The notes: generated from the letters alone by a model not told the origin. DNA of 64,000 nucleotides from Pseudomonas sp. LD120 (GCF_009861525.1 NZ_WVHL01000005.1:1736001-1800000), one strand, 5' to 3'. Numbered from the stretch's first letter, positions 45,181-53,884 are shown. A program made the numbers and translations.

Positions 45181-45209
45181 TTGACATATTTGATTTGTGA
45201 TCACATATT
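45181..45209 (+). promoter_or_regulatory. Promoter of the GntR-SDR-BKACE-MFS operon with palindromic operator
   Basis: TTGACA at 45181-45186, a 17-bp spacer and CATATT at 45204-45209. The perfect palindrome TGTGATCACA (45196-45205) overlaps the spacer and -10, well placed for autorepression by the GntR protein. Confidence 0.6.
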
Positions 45210-45243
45210 GTCGGGCACAAGAATCACAACACAGGTAGATCCC

Positions 45244-45960
45244 ATGTCTGAAGGTCCAATTTCCCTTCCCACGTTGCGTCAGGTTTCTCGCGATACCTTG
45301 CAAGAGCAGGTGTACCGGCAGATTCGCGAAGCCTTGATGAGTGGGCGCTTTCAGCCCGGCCAGAAGTTGACCATTCGTGGCCTGGCCGAAGCCCTGGGGT
45401 CCAGCCCCATGCCCGTGCGCGAGGCCCTGCAGCGCCTGAGTGCGGAAAATGCCTTTGAAGTCACGGAAACTTCCCGCCTGCGGGTGCGGATAATGACGCT
45501 GGAGCGGCTGCGAGAGATTCGTGATGCGCGGGTGGCCCTGGAGGGGCTACTGGCGGAAAAGGCCCTGCAGCATCTGCAAAAGACCGATATGCAGGAGATC
45601 ACCGATCTCTGTCGGCAGATGCAAAAGGCTGCCGATGAGGTGGATGTGTCCCGTTATCTGTGGACCAACTTTGCCTTTCACCGGCGTATTTATGCCGTGG
45701 CCCGAGCCGAACTGACCATGGCCGCGGTGGAGAACTTCTGGCTGCACATGGGGCCCTGTTTCGCTCTGGTGGCGCCGGACCAGGCCCATCTGCAACGCTC
45801 CATGGAGGCCCACCATCGCATCGTCGAGGCCCTGGACGCCGGCGATGGGCCGGGAGTGCGAGCGGCCGTCACCGACGACATCATGCAAGCGGCGGACTCC
45901 CTGGGGCGGCTGTTGGCCAAGAAGCCTGGAGCGGCGGCGGTCAAAGGAGGTCGGGCATGA
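45244..45960 (+). CDS. GntR-family regulator, FadR subfamily (FCD domain)
   Basis: A 238-residue regulator. The N-terminal winged helix (about 15-80) includes LTIRGLAEALGSSPMPVREAL, with the recognition helix SPMPVREALQRL. The FCD effector domain (about 90-220) carries metal-ligand-type residues (Asp in IRDARVALEG, His in NFAFHRRIYAVA, and AHHRIVEAL). Such proteins respond to small carboxylates. It overlaps the SDR gene by 4 bp (ATGA) and likely controls the operon it heads through the TGTGATCACA site in its promoter. Confidence 0.87.
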   Translation: MSEGPISLPTLRQVSRDTLQEQVYRQIREALMSGRFQPGQKLTIRGLAEALGSSPMPVREALQRLSAENAFEVTETSRLRVRIMTLERLREIRDARVALEGLLAEKALQHLQKTDMQEITDLCRQMQKAADEVDVSRYLWTNFAFHRRIYAVARAELTMAAVENFWLHMGPCFALVAPDQAHLQRSMEAHHRIVEALDAGDGPGVRAAVTDDIMQAADSLGRLLAKKPGAAAVKGGRA

Positions 45961-46745
45961 GTATCTTGCAGCGGTTACAGCCTTATCCAGGCTTGCGGGT
46001 GATGATTTCCGGTGGTGCGGCAGGCATTGGCGAAGTGCTGGCGAGGGCTTATCTCGAAGCTGGCGCCCAGGTGCATGTCTGCGATGTCAGTGAGGCGGCC
46101 CTGGCGGCGTTTCGGGATCGCTACCCCCAGGCGCTGGCGACCCGCACCGATGTTGGTGATCCGGCACAGATCCACGCGCTGTTCGAGCTTCAGGTGGAGC
46201 GCTTCGGCGGGCTTGATGTGCTGGTCAACAACGCCGGCATTGCCGGGCCCACGGCCGGTATCGATGCTGTCAGCGATGCCGACTGGCAGCGCACCATCGA
46301 CATCAACCTGACCGCGCAATACCGCTTTGCCCACCACGCAGTGCCGTTGCTCAAGACCTCGGACAACGCCCATTTGCTGCACATCGCCTCAGTCGCTGGA
46401 CGCCTGGGATATGCCTGGCGTACGCCGTATGCGGCCACCAAGTGGGCCATTGTCGGGCTGATGAAGTCTCTGGCGGCCGAGCTTGGGGCCAGCGATATCC
46501 GGGTCAATGCGTTGTTGCCGGGGATCGTCCAGGGGCCGCGCATGGACGCGGTGATTCAGGCCCGGGCCGAACAGACCGGGGTGCCGGTGGCCGAAATGCG
46601 CCAGGAGTACCTGAACAAGATCTCCCTCAGGCGCATGGTCAGCGCCGAGGACGTGGCGGCCATGGCGCTGTTTCTCTGCTCGCCCGCAGCGCGCAACATC
46701 ACCGGCCAGGCGATCAGCGTCGACGGCAACGTCGAGTACCTCTAG
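45957..46745 (+). CDS. Short-chain dehydrogenase/reductase
   Basis: A 262-residue NAD(P)-dependent enzyme. The cofactor motif GGAAGIG lies at 19-25, NNAG at 91-94, and the catalytic residues are Ser145, Tyr158 and Lys162 (YAATK). The acidic residue in HVCDVSE favours NAD. Next to a BKACE gene, the natural inference is oxidation of a beta-hydroxy acid to the beta-keto acid that BKACE cleaves. Translation is coupled to the GntR gene by a 4-bp overlap. Confidence 0.84.
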   Translation: MSILQRLQPYPGLRVMISGGAAGIGEVLARAYLEAGAQVHVCDVSEAALAAFRDRYPQALATRTDVGDPAQIHALFELQVERFGGLDVLVNNAGIAGPTAGIDAVSDADWQRTIDINLTAQYRFAHHAVPLLKTSDNAHLLHIASVAGRLGYAWRTPYAATKWAIVGLMKSLAAELGASDIRVNALLPGIVQGPRMDAVIQARAEQTGVPVAEMRQEYLNKISLRRMVSAEDVAAMALFLCSPAARNITGQAISVDGNVEYL

Positions 46746-46820
46746 CCGCGTCCGCGCTCCGCACCGCTGAAGGTCGTCAGCGGTGAATTCCATCAGCGAC
46801 ACCCAGGGATTTTTTTCATC

Positions 46821-46829
46821 AAGAATAAA
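46821..46829 (+). promoter_or_regulatory. A-rich Hfq/Crc-type motif upstream of the BKACE gene
   Basis: AAGAATAAA fits AAnAAnAA and sits just before the ribosome site CGGAG (46833-46837) of the gene starting at 46845. Confidence 0.5.
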
Positions 46830-46844
46830 AGTCGGAGTACCGTC

Positions 46845-47777
46845 ATGTCTGAAAAAACGCCTGTCATCATCACGTGCGCGGTCACCGGGGCGATTCATAC
46901 CCCGTCCATGTCGCCGCACCTGCCGATCACCGCCGGAGAAATCGCCGCCGAGGCCATCGCTGCGGCCCAAGCCGGTGCGGCCATCGTGCACCTGCATGCC
47001 CGCGACCCGGAGGACGGGCGGCCGAGCCAGGACCCCGAGCTGTTCCGGCGCTTCCTGCCGCAGATCAAGGGGGCCTGCGACGTGGTCATCAACCTCACCA
47101 CCGGTGGCGCCCCCACCATGGGCGTTGAGGAGCGCCTGCAGCCGGTGCTGGAATTCAAGCCGGAGCTGGCCTCGTTGAACATGGGCTCGATGAACTTCGG
47201 TCTGTACGAAATGCTCAACCGCTTCACCGAGTTCAAGCACGACTGGGAGCGGCCGTACCTGGAGGAGAGCGACGACCGGATCTTTCGCAATACCTTCCGC
47301 GATATCGCCCATATCCTCAGCGCCTGTGCCGAAAATCGCACCCGCTTCGAGATCGAGTGCTACGACATCGGCCACCTGTATACCGCGGCGCATTTCCTGG
47401 AGCGCGGCCTGCTCAAGGCACCGCTGTTCATCCAGTCGGTGTTCGGCCTGCGGGGTGGCATCGGTGGACACCCCGAGGACCTGGCGCACATGCGCCGCAC
47501 CGCCGACCGGCTGTTTGGCGACGCCTATCACTGGTCGATCCTTGGCGCCGGGCGCCACCAGATTTCCCTGGCCACCATGGGCCTGGCCATGGGCAGCCAT
47601 GCCCGGGTCGGCCTGGAGGACTCGCTGTGGGATGGCCCTGGCAAACTGGCGGCCAGCAACGCTGATCAGGTGCGGCGCATTCGCACGGTCATCGAAGCCT
47701 TGGGCGGCCGTGTGGCGACCCCGGATGAAGCCCGGGCCCTGCTCGGGCTCAAGGGGCGTGAGCACGTCGCGTTCTGA
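46845..47777 (+). CDS. BKACE-family beta-keto acid cleavage enzyme
   Basis: A 310-residue enzyme of the 3-keto-5-aminohexanoate cleavage (Kce/BKACE, DUF849) family. These zinc enzymes transfer the acyl part of a beta-keto acid to CoA of acetyl-CoA, releasing acetoacetate. The zinc motif HLHARD (His49, His51) and the N-terminal VIITCAVTGAIHTPSMSPHL are typical, as is SVFGLRGGIGGHPEDLAHM. Substrates across the family include dehydrocarnitine and 3-keto-5-aminohexanoate; which one applies here cannot be read. An SDR precedes it and an MFS importer follows. Confidence 0.88.
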   Translation: MSEKTPVIITCAVTGAIHTPSMSPHLPITAGEIAAEAIAAAQAGAAIVHLHARDPEDGRPSQDPELFRRFLPQIKGACDVVINLTTGGAPTMGVEERLQPVLEFKPELASLNMGSMNFGLYEMLNRFTEFKHDWERPYLEESDDRIFRNTFRDIAHILSACAENRTRFEIECYDIGHLYTAAHFLERGLLKAPLFIQSVFGLRGGIGGHPEDLAHMRRTADRLFGDAYHWSILGAGRHQISLATMGLAMGSHARVGLEDSLWDGPGKLAASNADQVRRIRTVIEALGGRVATPDEARALLGLKGREHVAF

Positions 47778-47856
47778 CCCTTGAAGGTCCGTGTCAGCGG
47801 CCCTGGCTCCAGGTCCGCTGACGATCCCGCATAACAACTACAAAGGGATATGCCCC

Positions 47857-49206
47857 ATGAACACTGCAACCACAGCAGCGCCCCGGGACCCGCAACAGCT
47901 GACCCGCCTGATGTTTCTCAAGCTCATGCCGCTGTTGATCGCGGCCTATGTCCTGAGCTTTCTCGACCGCACCAACATCGCCCTGGCCAAGCACCAACTG
48001 GATGTGGACCTGGGTATTTCCGCCGCCGCCTATGGCCTGGGTGCCGGGTTGTTCTTCCTCACCTATGCGCTGTCCGAGGTGCCCAGCAACCTGATCATGC
48101 ACAAGGTCGGCGCGCGCTTCTGGATTGCCCGGATCATGGTCACCTGGGGGCTGATTTCCGCCGCCATGGCCTTCGTCCAGGGCGAAACCTCCTTCTATGT
48201 GCTGCGCCTGCTGCTGGGGATCGCCGAAGCCGGCCTGTTTCCCGGGGTCATGCTGTACCTGACCTACTGGTTCGACCGCCGGCAACGGGCCCGGGCTACC
48301 GGCTATTTCCTGCTGGGGGTGTGCCTGGCCAATATCATCGGCGGTCCGCTGGGTGCCGCGTTGATGAAGATGGATGGCCTGTTGGGCTGGCATGGCTGGC
48401 AGTGGATGTTCCTGCTCGAAGGGCTGCCGGCGGTGTTCTTCGCCTGGGTGGTCTGGCGGCGCCTGCCGGACCGTCCAAGCCACGCGCCCTGGTTGAGCGT
48501 CGAGGAGGCTCGGGACATCGAGCAGCGCCTGGCCGACGAAGCCGATGAGGGGGCCGGGCAGGGCGGGCATTCGTTCCGGCAGTGCTTTACGCCGCAAATC
48601 CTGCTGGCGATCTTTGTCTACTTCTGCCACCAGATCACCGTCTACACCGTGATCTTTTTCCTCCCCAGCATCATCGGCAAGTACGGCAGCCTGAGCCTGA
48701 TGAGCGTCGGCCTGCTGACCTCCCTGCCGTGGATCGCCGCGGCGCTGGGGGCGATCAGCCTGCCGCGGCTGGCCAGCAGCGCGCAGCGGGCGCGGCGTCT
48801 GCTGGTCTGCGGCTTGCTGACGATGGCGGCCGGGCTGTTGATCGCGGCCTTTTCCGGGCCGGTGTTCAGCCTGCTGGGGTTCTGCGTGGCGGCGCTGATG
48901 TTCTTTGTGGTGCAGTCGATCATCTTCCTGTACCCGGCGTCACGGCTCAAAGGTGCGGCCCTGGCGGGAGGCTTGGGTTTTGTCAATTGCTGCGGACTGT
49001 TGGGCGGTTTTGTCGGCCCCTCGGTCATGGGGGCGATCGAGATGAGCACCGGCGATGCCATGAACGGCCTCAAAGCCATTGCCCTGGTGCTGCTGGTGGC
49101 GGCGCTGGCGGCCTTGCGCTTGCGTCAGGGTCAGGAGGATCAGCGTCCGGAGCGCCCCATGGCCGCTGTTGCGCAGCCTGTTGCGGGGCGTTCAAGCGGC
49201 TTGTGA
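47857..49206 (+). CDS. MFS transporter, anion:cation symporter family (second copy)
   Basis: A 449-residue, 12-helix permease. It carries FLDRTNIALAKHQLDVDLGI and GIAEAGLFPGVMLYLTYWFD, the ACS-family signatures, and resembles but is clearly distinct from the importer at 35326. It presumably brings in the hydroxy or keto acid handled by the SDR and BKACE enzymes. The ATG at 47857 follows AAAGGGA; a longer frame upstream is spacer. A strong terminator follows, so it closes the GntR operon. Confidence 0.86.
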   Translation: MNTATTAAPRDPQQLTRLMFLKLMPLLIAAYVLSFLDRTNIALAKHQLDVDLGISAAAYGLGAGLFFLTYALSEVPSNLIMHKVGARFWIARIMVTWGLISAAMAFVQGETSFYVLRLLLGIAEAGLFPGVMLYLTYWFDRRQRARATGYFLLGVCLANIIGGPLGAALMKMDGLLGWHGWQWMFLLEGLPAVFFAWVVWRRLPDRPSHAPWLSVEEARDIEQRLADEADEGAGQGGHSFRQCFTPQILLAIFVYFCHQITVYTVIFFLPSIIGKYGSLSLMSVGLLTSLPWIAAALGAISLPRLASSAQRARRLLVCGLLTMAAGLLIAAFSGPVFSLLGFCVAALMFFVVQSIIFLYPASRLKGAALAGGLGFVNCCGLLGGFVGPSVMGAIEMSTGDAMNGLKAIALVLLVAALAALRLRQGQEDQRPERPMAAVAQPVAGRSSGL

Positions 49207-49246
49207 ACGCTTGCAGTGCAGGCTGCGGTGTCGAGAACTCTGGCCA

Positions 49247-49276
49247 AACGCCCGGTGCAATGCACCGGGCGTTTTT
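49247..49276 (+). terminator. Intrinsic terminator after the MFS gene
   Basis: AACGCCCGGTGCA and TGCACCGGGCGTT form a long GC-rich stem followed by TTTTT-type sequence. It separates the catabolic operon from the fimbrial locus. Confidence 0.9.
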
Positions 49277-49396
49277 CGTTGGGCGGATGTTCGCGGCTTG
49301 CACAGTACTTGGGTCCGGAACCGGCCGGCAGTCAATTGAACAGCTGGTTACAGCACTGACTCTCTACCGTTTATCACGTGTTTGCAGTGCGGGGCT

Positions 49397-49420
49397 ATAT
49401 ATAAGAAGTGTCTTATATAT
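49397..49420. promoter_or_regulatory. Perfect inverted repeat in the fimbrial leader (site A)
   Basis: ATATATAAGA-AGTG-TCTTATATAT, a perfect 10-bp dyad with 4-bp spacer. It looks like an operator for a dimeric regulator or a hairpin in AT-rich, MvaT-type silencing DNA. Confidence 0.5.
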
Positions 49421-49466
49421 CGAATGTTTTTAATCTGTTTAGTGGTTTTTTGAATGGTGCAAGTTG

Positions 49467-49482
49467 ACAAGAAAAATCTTGT
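49467..49482. promoter_or_regulatory. Perfect inverted repeat in the fimbrial leader (site B)
   Basis: ACAAGA-AAAA-TCTTGT, overlapping the 3' half of a TTGACA (49464-49469). A protein bound here would cover a possible -35 element, though no convincing -10 was found. Confidence 0.45.
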
Positions 49483-49749
49483 TCATTTAGGGAGTACTCC
49501 TCGTTACATGAAGACTGGTCGTTGTTCTAAAAGAAGAGGGCGATCGGTATCGTAATGACCGCTCTGGATGGAATGCAGATGCCTGTTGTCGAGATGCATT
49601 TTGTTGCGGGCGAGAGCAGTTGATCGAGGTTGTTGTGGTGTTCAACTCATGTTTCGTTGGCTCGAAGTTCAGCAAGGCTGTACGTCTCGGGAGGACGATG
49701 TTGTTTTGAATGCTGTGCTCTTAGACGGTTTTTAATAATAGGGAATCAG

Positions 49750-50331
49750 ATGAAACTTAAATCTTTTGCATCCATGGCGGCCTCCGGGTTGCTGCTTGCG
49801 GCACTGACTCCGGCATTGAGCTACGCAGAGACCGGTGTCAACTCCGGTAACGTGAAGTTCGAAGGCCTGATCTCCAGCGTTAGTTGTAAGGTTCAGGTCG
49901 ATGCCAACGAATCCGGAGTCAACACCGGCACCGTCAGGTTCGGCAACGTTCTGCCTTCGGTTTTCGCCGGCGGCGTCGGCACGGCTTCCGAGTTCAAGGA
50001 ATTCAACATCAACCTTAGTGGCGGCGGCTGCACCGACGGCTCCAAAGCCGCCGTTAGCTTCCACAAAGACGGCTTCATCGATAACGCCACCGGTAACCTG
50101 CGCCTGATCGATAGCGGCTCCGGTTCGGCGTCGGGCGTGCAGATCCAGATTCACAACAACGGCGCCACGCCGGGGAAAATTGACCTGTCGGAAAACAACA
50201 ATCAGCAGGTTGCCGAAGTTGTGGGCAATAAGGCCGTGTTGAAGTTCAAGGCCTCCTATGTGGCGGTCAGCGACACGATCGTTGAAGGTCGTGCCGACTC
50301 CAATATCAACTTCGATGTGACGTACAACTGA
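49750..50331 (+). CDS. Major fimbrial subunit (type 1 pilin, CupB1-like)
   Basis: A 193-residue pilin. The signal peptide (MKLKSFASMAASGLLLAALT...) ends near SYAETG, residue 26. Cys46 and Cys95, spaced about 50 residues apart, form the usual pilin disulfide; VKFEGLISSVSCKV is the typical first strand region and the protein ends with an aromatic-containing strand NINFDVTYN used for donor-strand exchange. It polymerises at the outer membrane with the chaperone and usher encoded next. The ATG at 49750 gives the signal peptide. First gene of the locus. Confidence 0.85.
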   Translation: MKLKSFASMAASGLLLAALTPALSYAETGVNSGNVKFEGLISSVSCKVQVDANESGVNTGTVRFGNVLPSVFAGGVGTASEFKEFNINLSGGGCTDGSKAAVSFHKDGFIDNATGNLRLIDSGSGSASGVQIQIHNNGATPGKIDLSENNNQQVAEVVGNKAVLKFKASYVAVSDTIVEGRADSNINFDVTYN

Positions 50332-50359
50332 CGTTTGTCAGTTATATAAGGAGTTGCTC

Positions 50360-51115
50360 ATGGCGCCGAAAGCGCATGTGTTTAAAACGTTCGTTATCGG
50401 CGCCCTCTTTCTGAGTTTGTTCTCTTCGGCAGTCAATGCGGAAATAGTCATTCATGGCACCCGTGTGGTTTATCCGGCGAATGCCCGTGATGTGACACTG
50501 AGAATGAATAATCCAGGCAATATGCCGATATTGGTTCAGGCCTGGATTGATGATGGTGATGCCAGTAAGGCGCCTGAAGAAATGAAAGTGCCCTTTCAAC
50601 TGACTCCGGCACTCAGCCGTCTGGAGCCCAGTGCCGCGGCGGTGCTGCGTATTGGTTATTCGAAAGAACCGTTGCCCGCTGATCGTGAGTCACTGTACTG
50701 GTTGAACATTCTGGAAGTTCCGCCACAACAAAAACAGGACGAAAACCGATTGGCCTTTACTTTCAGGCACCGGATTAAGTTGTTCTTTCGTCCTGCTGAC
50801 TTGAAGGGCAATGTCAACTCGGCGGTGGAAAAACTCAGTTGGAAGTTTGAGCCCGCGGGAGTGGCCAAAGACCAGGCCGCAGGTCCGGTCATCCAGGTGT
50901 CCAATCCAACGCCTTATTACCTGTCTTTCAGCAAGGTCGAGGTGCAAGTGCAAGGACGCACCGTCGACCTGGGGGCCGGGATGGTCGGGCCTTTTGGTCG
51001 GGAGTCCTTCGCCTGGCCGGCAAGCGCTGAAAGAGCGCCACGCAATGCCGCTGTGCGCTTTGAAGTGGTCAATGACTTCGGTGGCCGGGTGCCGCTTGAA
51101 AAGAACCTTCTCTAG
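50360..51115 (+). CDS. Periplasmic pilus chaperone (CupB2-like)
   Basis: A 251-residue PapD-type chaperone with signal peptide ending near VNAEIV (about residue 23). The first domain has the conserved RVVYPANARDVTLRMNNPG and LYWLNILEVPP; RHRIKLFFRP carries the conserved basic residue that anchors the pilin C-terminus. The second domain follows from VSNPTPYYLSFSKVEV. It caps pilins by donating a strand until they reach the usher. AAGGAG precedes the ATG at 50360; a TTG two codons earlier overlaps that site. Confidence 0.9.
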   Translation: MAPKAHVFKTFVIGALFLSLFSSAVNAEIVIHGTRVVYPANARDVTLRMNNPGNMPILVQAWIDDGDASKAPEEMKVPFQLTPALSRLEPSAAAVLRIGYSKEPLPADRESLYWLNILEVPPQQKQDENRLAFTFRHRIKLFFRPADLKGNVNSAVEKLSWKFEPAGVAKDQAAGPVIQVSNPTPYYLSFSKVEVQVQGRTVDLGAGMVGPFGRESFAWPASAERAPRNAAVRFEVVNDFGGRVPLEKNLL

Positions 51116-51181
51116 TTGTCCTGTTAATTCAACTCCGCTCTTGGTCCTGGTTGTTGGACGCTGAGTACATTGGTATCGATT

Positions 51182-53884
51182 ATGTTCAGTGTGCAGCCCT
51201 TCTGGCTGGGTTTTCCTGTGCTCGCGCGAGTCTGTTCTGGCGATGGTTCGACCCTGTTTTTACGAGCACTATCAGTGTTTGCCGGGCTGCTGGGGCTGGC
51301 GGCTCCTGTGGCTGCCGAGCCGACCACCGCTGATCAAGCCGCGGTATCGGAGTTGTCCAGCGACGCGCCTCAGAACAGCCCGGTGTTCTTCGATACCCAG
51401 ATGTTGTTCAAGGGGCCGGGAACCCTCATCGACACCCAGCGCTTCGAGCGCCCGGGATATGTGGCGCCGGGCAAGTACCTGCTGGATGTACGGGTCAGTG
51501 GCGCCTGGCGCGGGCTGATCGAGATCGAACTGCGCGAAAGCGCTGACCCTCAGGGCAGTCAGCCCTGCTACGACCGCGAGTTGCTCAAGCAACTGGGCAT
51601 CGATCTGCACAAAGTCGATGCCGCGCTGGCGCCTGCCAGTCATCCGCTGCAGGGCGATGGCCTGTTCTGCGGGGACCTTGCCAGTTACATCCCCCATGTG
51701 ACCACCAAGGTCAACATGGCCGAGCAGCAGTTGGAGCTCTCCGTGCCACAGTTGTTCGTGCTGCCTGAAGTCGCATCCAGTTATGTCGATCCGGCCAGTT
51801 GGGACTCAGGCATCAACGCTGCCCGGCTCAACTACAGCACCAACCTGTTCAGCTCCCAGAGCCGTGGCCAGCGCAGTACCAACGGTTATGCCGGGCTGAA
51901 CATGGGCTTGAACCTGGGAAACCTGCGCCTGCGCCACAGCGGCACCTTGTCCTGGTCGCCTGACAGCGGCAGCGACTATCAGCGGGGCTATATCTATGGC
52001 CAGACCGACCTGACCGACTGGCGTTCGCAACTGCTGGTGGGGGAGAGCGTGACCGATTCCGAGCTGTTTGATTCGGTGTCGTTTCGCGGGCTCAAGTTGT
52101 TCAGCGATGAACGCATGCTGCCCACTACCCAGCGTTATTTCGCCCCGGTGGTGCGCGGTACGGCCAATACCAGCGCCAAGGTCACGGTGCAGCAGCGTGG
52201 TTACCTGGTGTATGAAACCACCGTCGCCCCTGGCCCCTTCGAGATTGCCGACCTGCAGGCCGCAAGCTTTGGCGGTGACTTGGAGGTTACGGTCACCGAG
52301 GCCGATGGCCGGACCCAGCGTTTTACCGTGCCCTTTGCCACCATGGCCCGTCACCTGCGTCCCGGCGTCACCCGCTACAGCCTGACTGGCGGTCAGGTGA
52401 TCAGGGCCGGGGGGCGTGGCCTGCACCAGTATGTGGCCCAGGGCACCCTGCAGCGCGGCCTGGACAACCAGATCACCGGTTATGCCGGTGCCTCGCTCAC
52501 CGGCAGCTATATGGCCGGTCTGATCGGCGCGGCGCTGAACACCGAGTTCGGCGGCTTCGGCCTCGACCTGACCCAGTCCCGCACCCAGGTGCCGCGCAAC
52601 GGCAGCCTGCAGGGCTCCAGCTTGCGTCTTTCCTACAGCAAGAACCTGCATGACAGCGGCACCCAATTCTCGTTGCTGGCTTATCGCTATTCCACTCGGG
52701 GCTACCTGAGCCTGAGGGACGCCATCGACCTGGAGGACTTCGTCAACCGAGGGGCGCGATTCGAAGACTTCGCCCGGGTCCGCGATCGCTTGGATGTGAC
52801 GATCAACCAGCGGGTGGACGGCATCGGCGGTGACTTTTACCTCAACGGCTCCTCCCTCAACTACTGGAACAGTCGCGGTCAGGCCCGCAACTACTCCATG
52901 GGCTACAACCACCAGTGGCGCCGCCTCAGCTATGCCTTCAGCGTCCAGCGCACCCAGGGGGCGAGTCAGTTCTCGGGTCGTCGCACTCGCAGCGAGAACA
53001 CTTTGTGGAGCCTCAGCTTGTCGTTGCCCCTGGGGGGCGTCGCGGGGCGTTCCACCATGGCCGATGCCTTCATCAGTCACGACCAGAATTCCGGTGCCCA
53101 CTACTCCACTGGCATTTCCGGCTCGCTGGGCGAGCGTGAGGCTGCCTCCTATGGCGTGTCGGTGTCTCATGATGCACTGCCGCGGGAAACCTCGACCAAT
53201 GCCAATCTGAGCTACATGCTGCCGCAGGTGTCCCTGAGTTCGAGCCTGTCCCAGGGGCGTGACTACCGGGCCCAGTCTTTGGGCGCCTCCGGCGGCCTGC
53301 TCCTGCATTCCGGGGGCCTGACCCTGTCCCAGACCCTGAGTGAAACCGCAGCCCTGGTCCATGCCCCCCATGCCAGGGGCGCCAGTGTCGGTTATGCCGA
53401 TGTGCAGGTGGACGGGCACGGCTATGCGGTGCTGCCGAGTCTTTCGCCCTATCAGCTCAATACCGTGGACCTGGACCCCAGCGGCATGGCCGACGATGTC
53501 GAGCTGCAGGTCAGTTCACGCAATGTCGCGCCCAAGGCGGGGGTCGTGGTCAGGCTGTCCTACCCGACCCGCAGGGCGCGGGCGTTTCTGATCGACAGCC
53601 GGCAGGCCGATGGCGCGCCGCTGCCCTTTGCCGCCAGTGCCCTGGACGCCGACAGTGGCGAGGAGCTGGGGGCGGTGGGGCAGGGCAGTCGCCTGGTGCT
53701 GCGCAGCGAGAAGGACCGGGGGCGCATCCGTGTGCAGTGGGGCGAAGGACCCGGCGAGCAGTGCCTGATCGACTATGTGTTGCCGGTGGCTGCGGCGCAA
53801 CCGGGCAACGATTCGCTCCTGCTTGAGCTGCCGTGTCGTGGCGTGTCGCAGCGCAGCGTCATCACCGCGGAGCCTGCATCTTGA
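51182..53884 (+). CDS. Outer membrane fimbrial usher (CupB3-like)
   Basis: A 900-residue usher. After a signal region ending near AAPVAAE (about residue 46), the N-terminal chaperone-binding domain starts PVFFDTQMLFKGPG and contains FERPGYVAPGKYLLDVRVSG. The 24-strand pore with plug follows; PGPFEIADLQAASFGGDLEV is the conserved usher motif. The C-terminal domain includes LNTVDLDPSGMADDVEL. No POTRA-type extension is apparent, unlike the P-usher idea proposed for P. aeruginosa CupB3. The start is uncertain: ATG 51182 or TTG 51170, neither with a clear ribosome site. Confidence 0.88.
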   Translation: MFSVQPFWLGFPVLARVCSGDGSTLFLRALSVFAGLLGLAAPVAAEPTTADQAAVSELSSDAPQNSPVFFDTQMLFKGPGTLIDTQRFERPGYVAPGKYLLDVRVSGAWRGLIEIELRESADPQGSQPCYDRELLKQLGIDLHKVDAALAPASHPLQGDGLFCGDLASYIPHVTTKVNMAEQQLELSVPQLFVLPEVASSYVDPASWDSGINAARLNYSTNLFSSQSRGQRSTNGYAGLNMGLNLGNLRLRHSGTLSWSPDSGSDYQRGYIYGQTDLTDWRSQLLVGESVTDSELFDSVSFRGLKLFSDERMLPTTQRYFAPVVRGTANTSAKVTVQQRGYLVYETTVAPGPFEIADLQAASFGGDLEVTVTEADGRTQRFTVPFATMARHLRPGVTRYSLTGGQVIRAGGRGLHQYVAQGTLQRGLDNQITGYAGASLTGSYMAGLIGAALNTEFGGFGLDLTQSRTQVPRNGSLQGSSLRLSYSKNLHDSGTQFSLLAYRYSTRGYLSLRDAIDLEDFVNRGARFEDFARVRDRLDVTINQRVDGIGGDFYLNGSSLNYWNSRGQARNYSMGYNHQWRRLSYAFSVQRTQGASQFSGRRTRSENTLWSLSLSLPLGGVAGRSTMADAFISHDQNSGAHYSTGISGSLGEREAASYGVSVSHDALPRETSTNANLSYMLPQVSLSSSLSQGRDYRAQSLGASGGLLLHSGGLTLSQTLSETAALVHAPHARGASVGYADVQVDGHGYAVLPSLSPYQLNTVDLDPSGMADDVELQVSSRNVAPKAGVVVRLSYPTRRARAFLIDSRQADGAPLPFAASALDADSGEELGAVGQGSRLVLRSEKDRGRIRVQWGEGPGEQCLIDYVLPVAAAQPGNDSLLLELPCRGVSQRSVITAEPAS

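Larger units (their letters stand above)
44935..45243. other. Divergent control region between the FadB-like and GntR genes
   Basis: About 309 bp, AT-rich in its right two thirds. It contains candidate operator site 2 (45105-45121) and the GntR promoter with a TGTGATCACA palindrome (45181-45209). No gene is seen. Confidence 0.5.
49207..49749. other. Long AT-rich leader upstream of the fimbrial/TPS locus
   Basis: About 540 bp without a credible gene. After the MFS terminator it turns markedly AT-rich (about 49360-49490) and contains two perfect inverted repeats and a TTGACA (49464-49469). The rest up to the pilin start shows no domain-encoding frame. It probably holds the promoter and long 5' leader of the fimbrial operon. 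Confidence 0.55.

Noticed and set aside
46389-47837. Reverse open frame of about 480 codons opposite the SDR and BKACE genes
   Set aside because: Antisense shadow; both forward genes have complete catalytic motifs.
11238-49500. The palindrome GGAGTACTCC at 11238-11247 and 49491-49500 as a shared operator
   Set aside because: The first copy is explained by the opdH ribosome site; a 10-bp palindrome in two places 38 kb apart may well be chance.
51806-53419. Long reverse-strand open frame (about 537 codons) opposite the usher
   Set aside because: Same reasoning; Gly/Gln/His-rich translation typical of antisense frames in GC-rich Pseudomonas genes.
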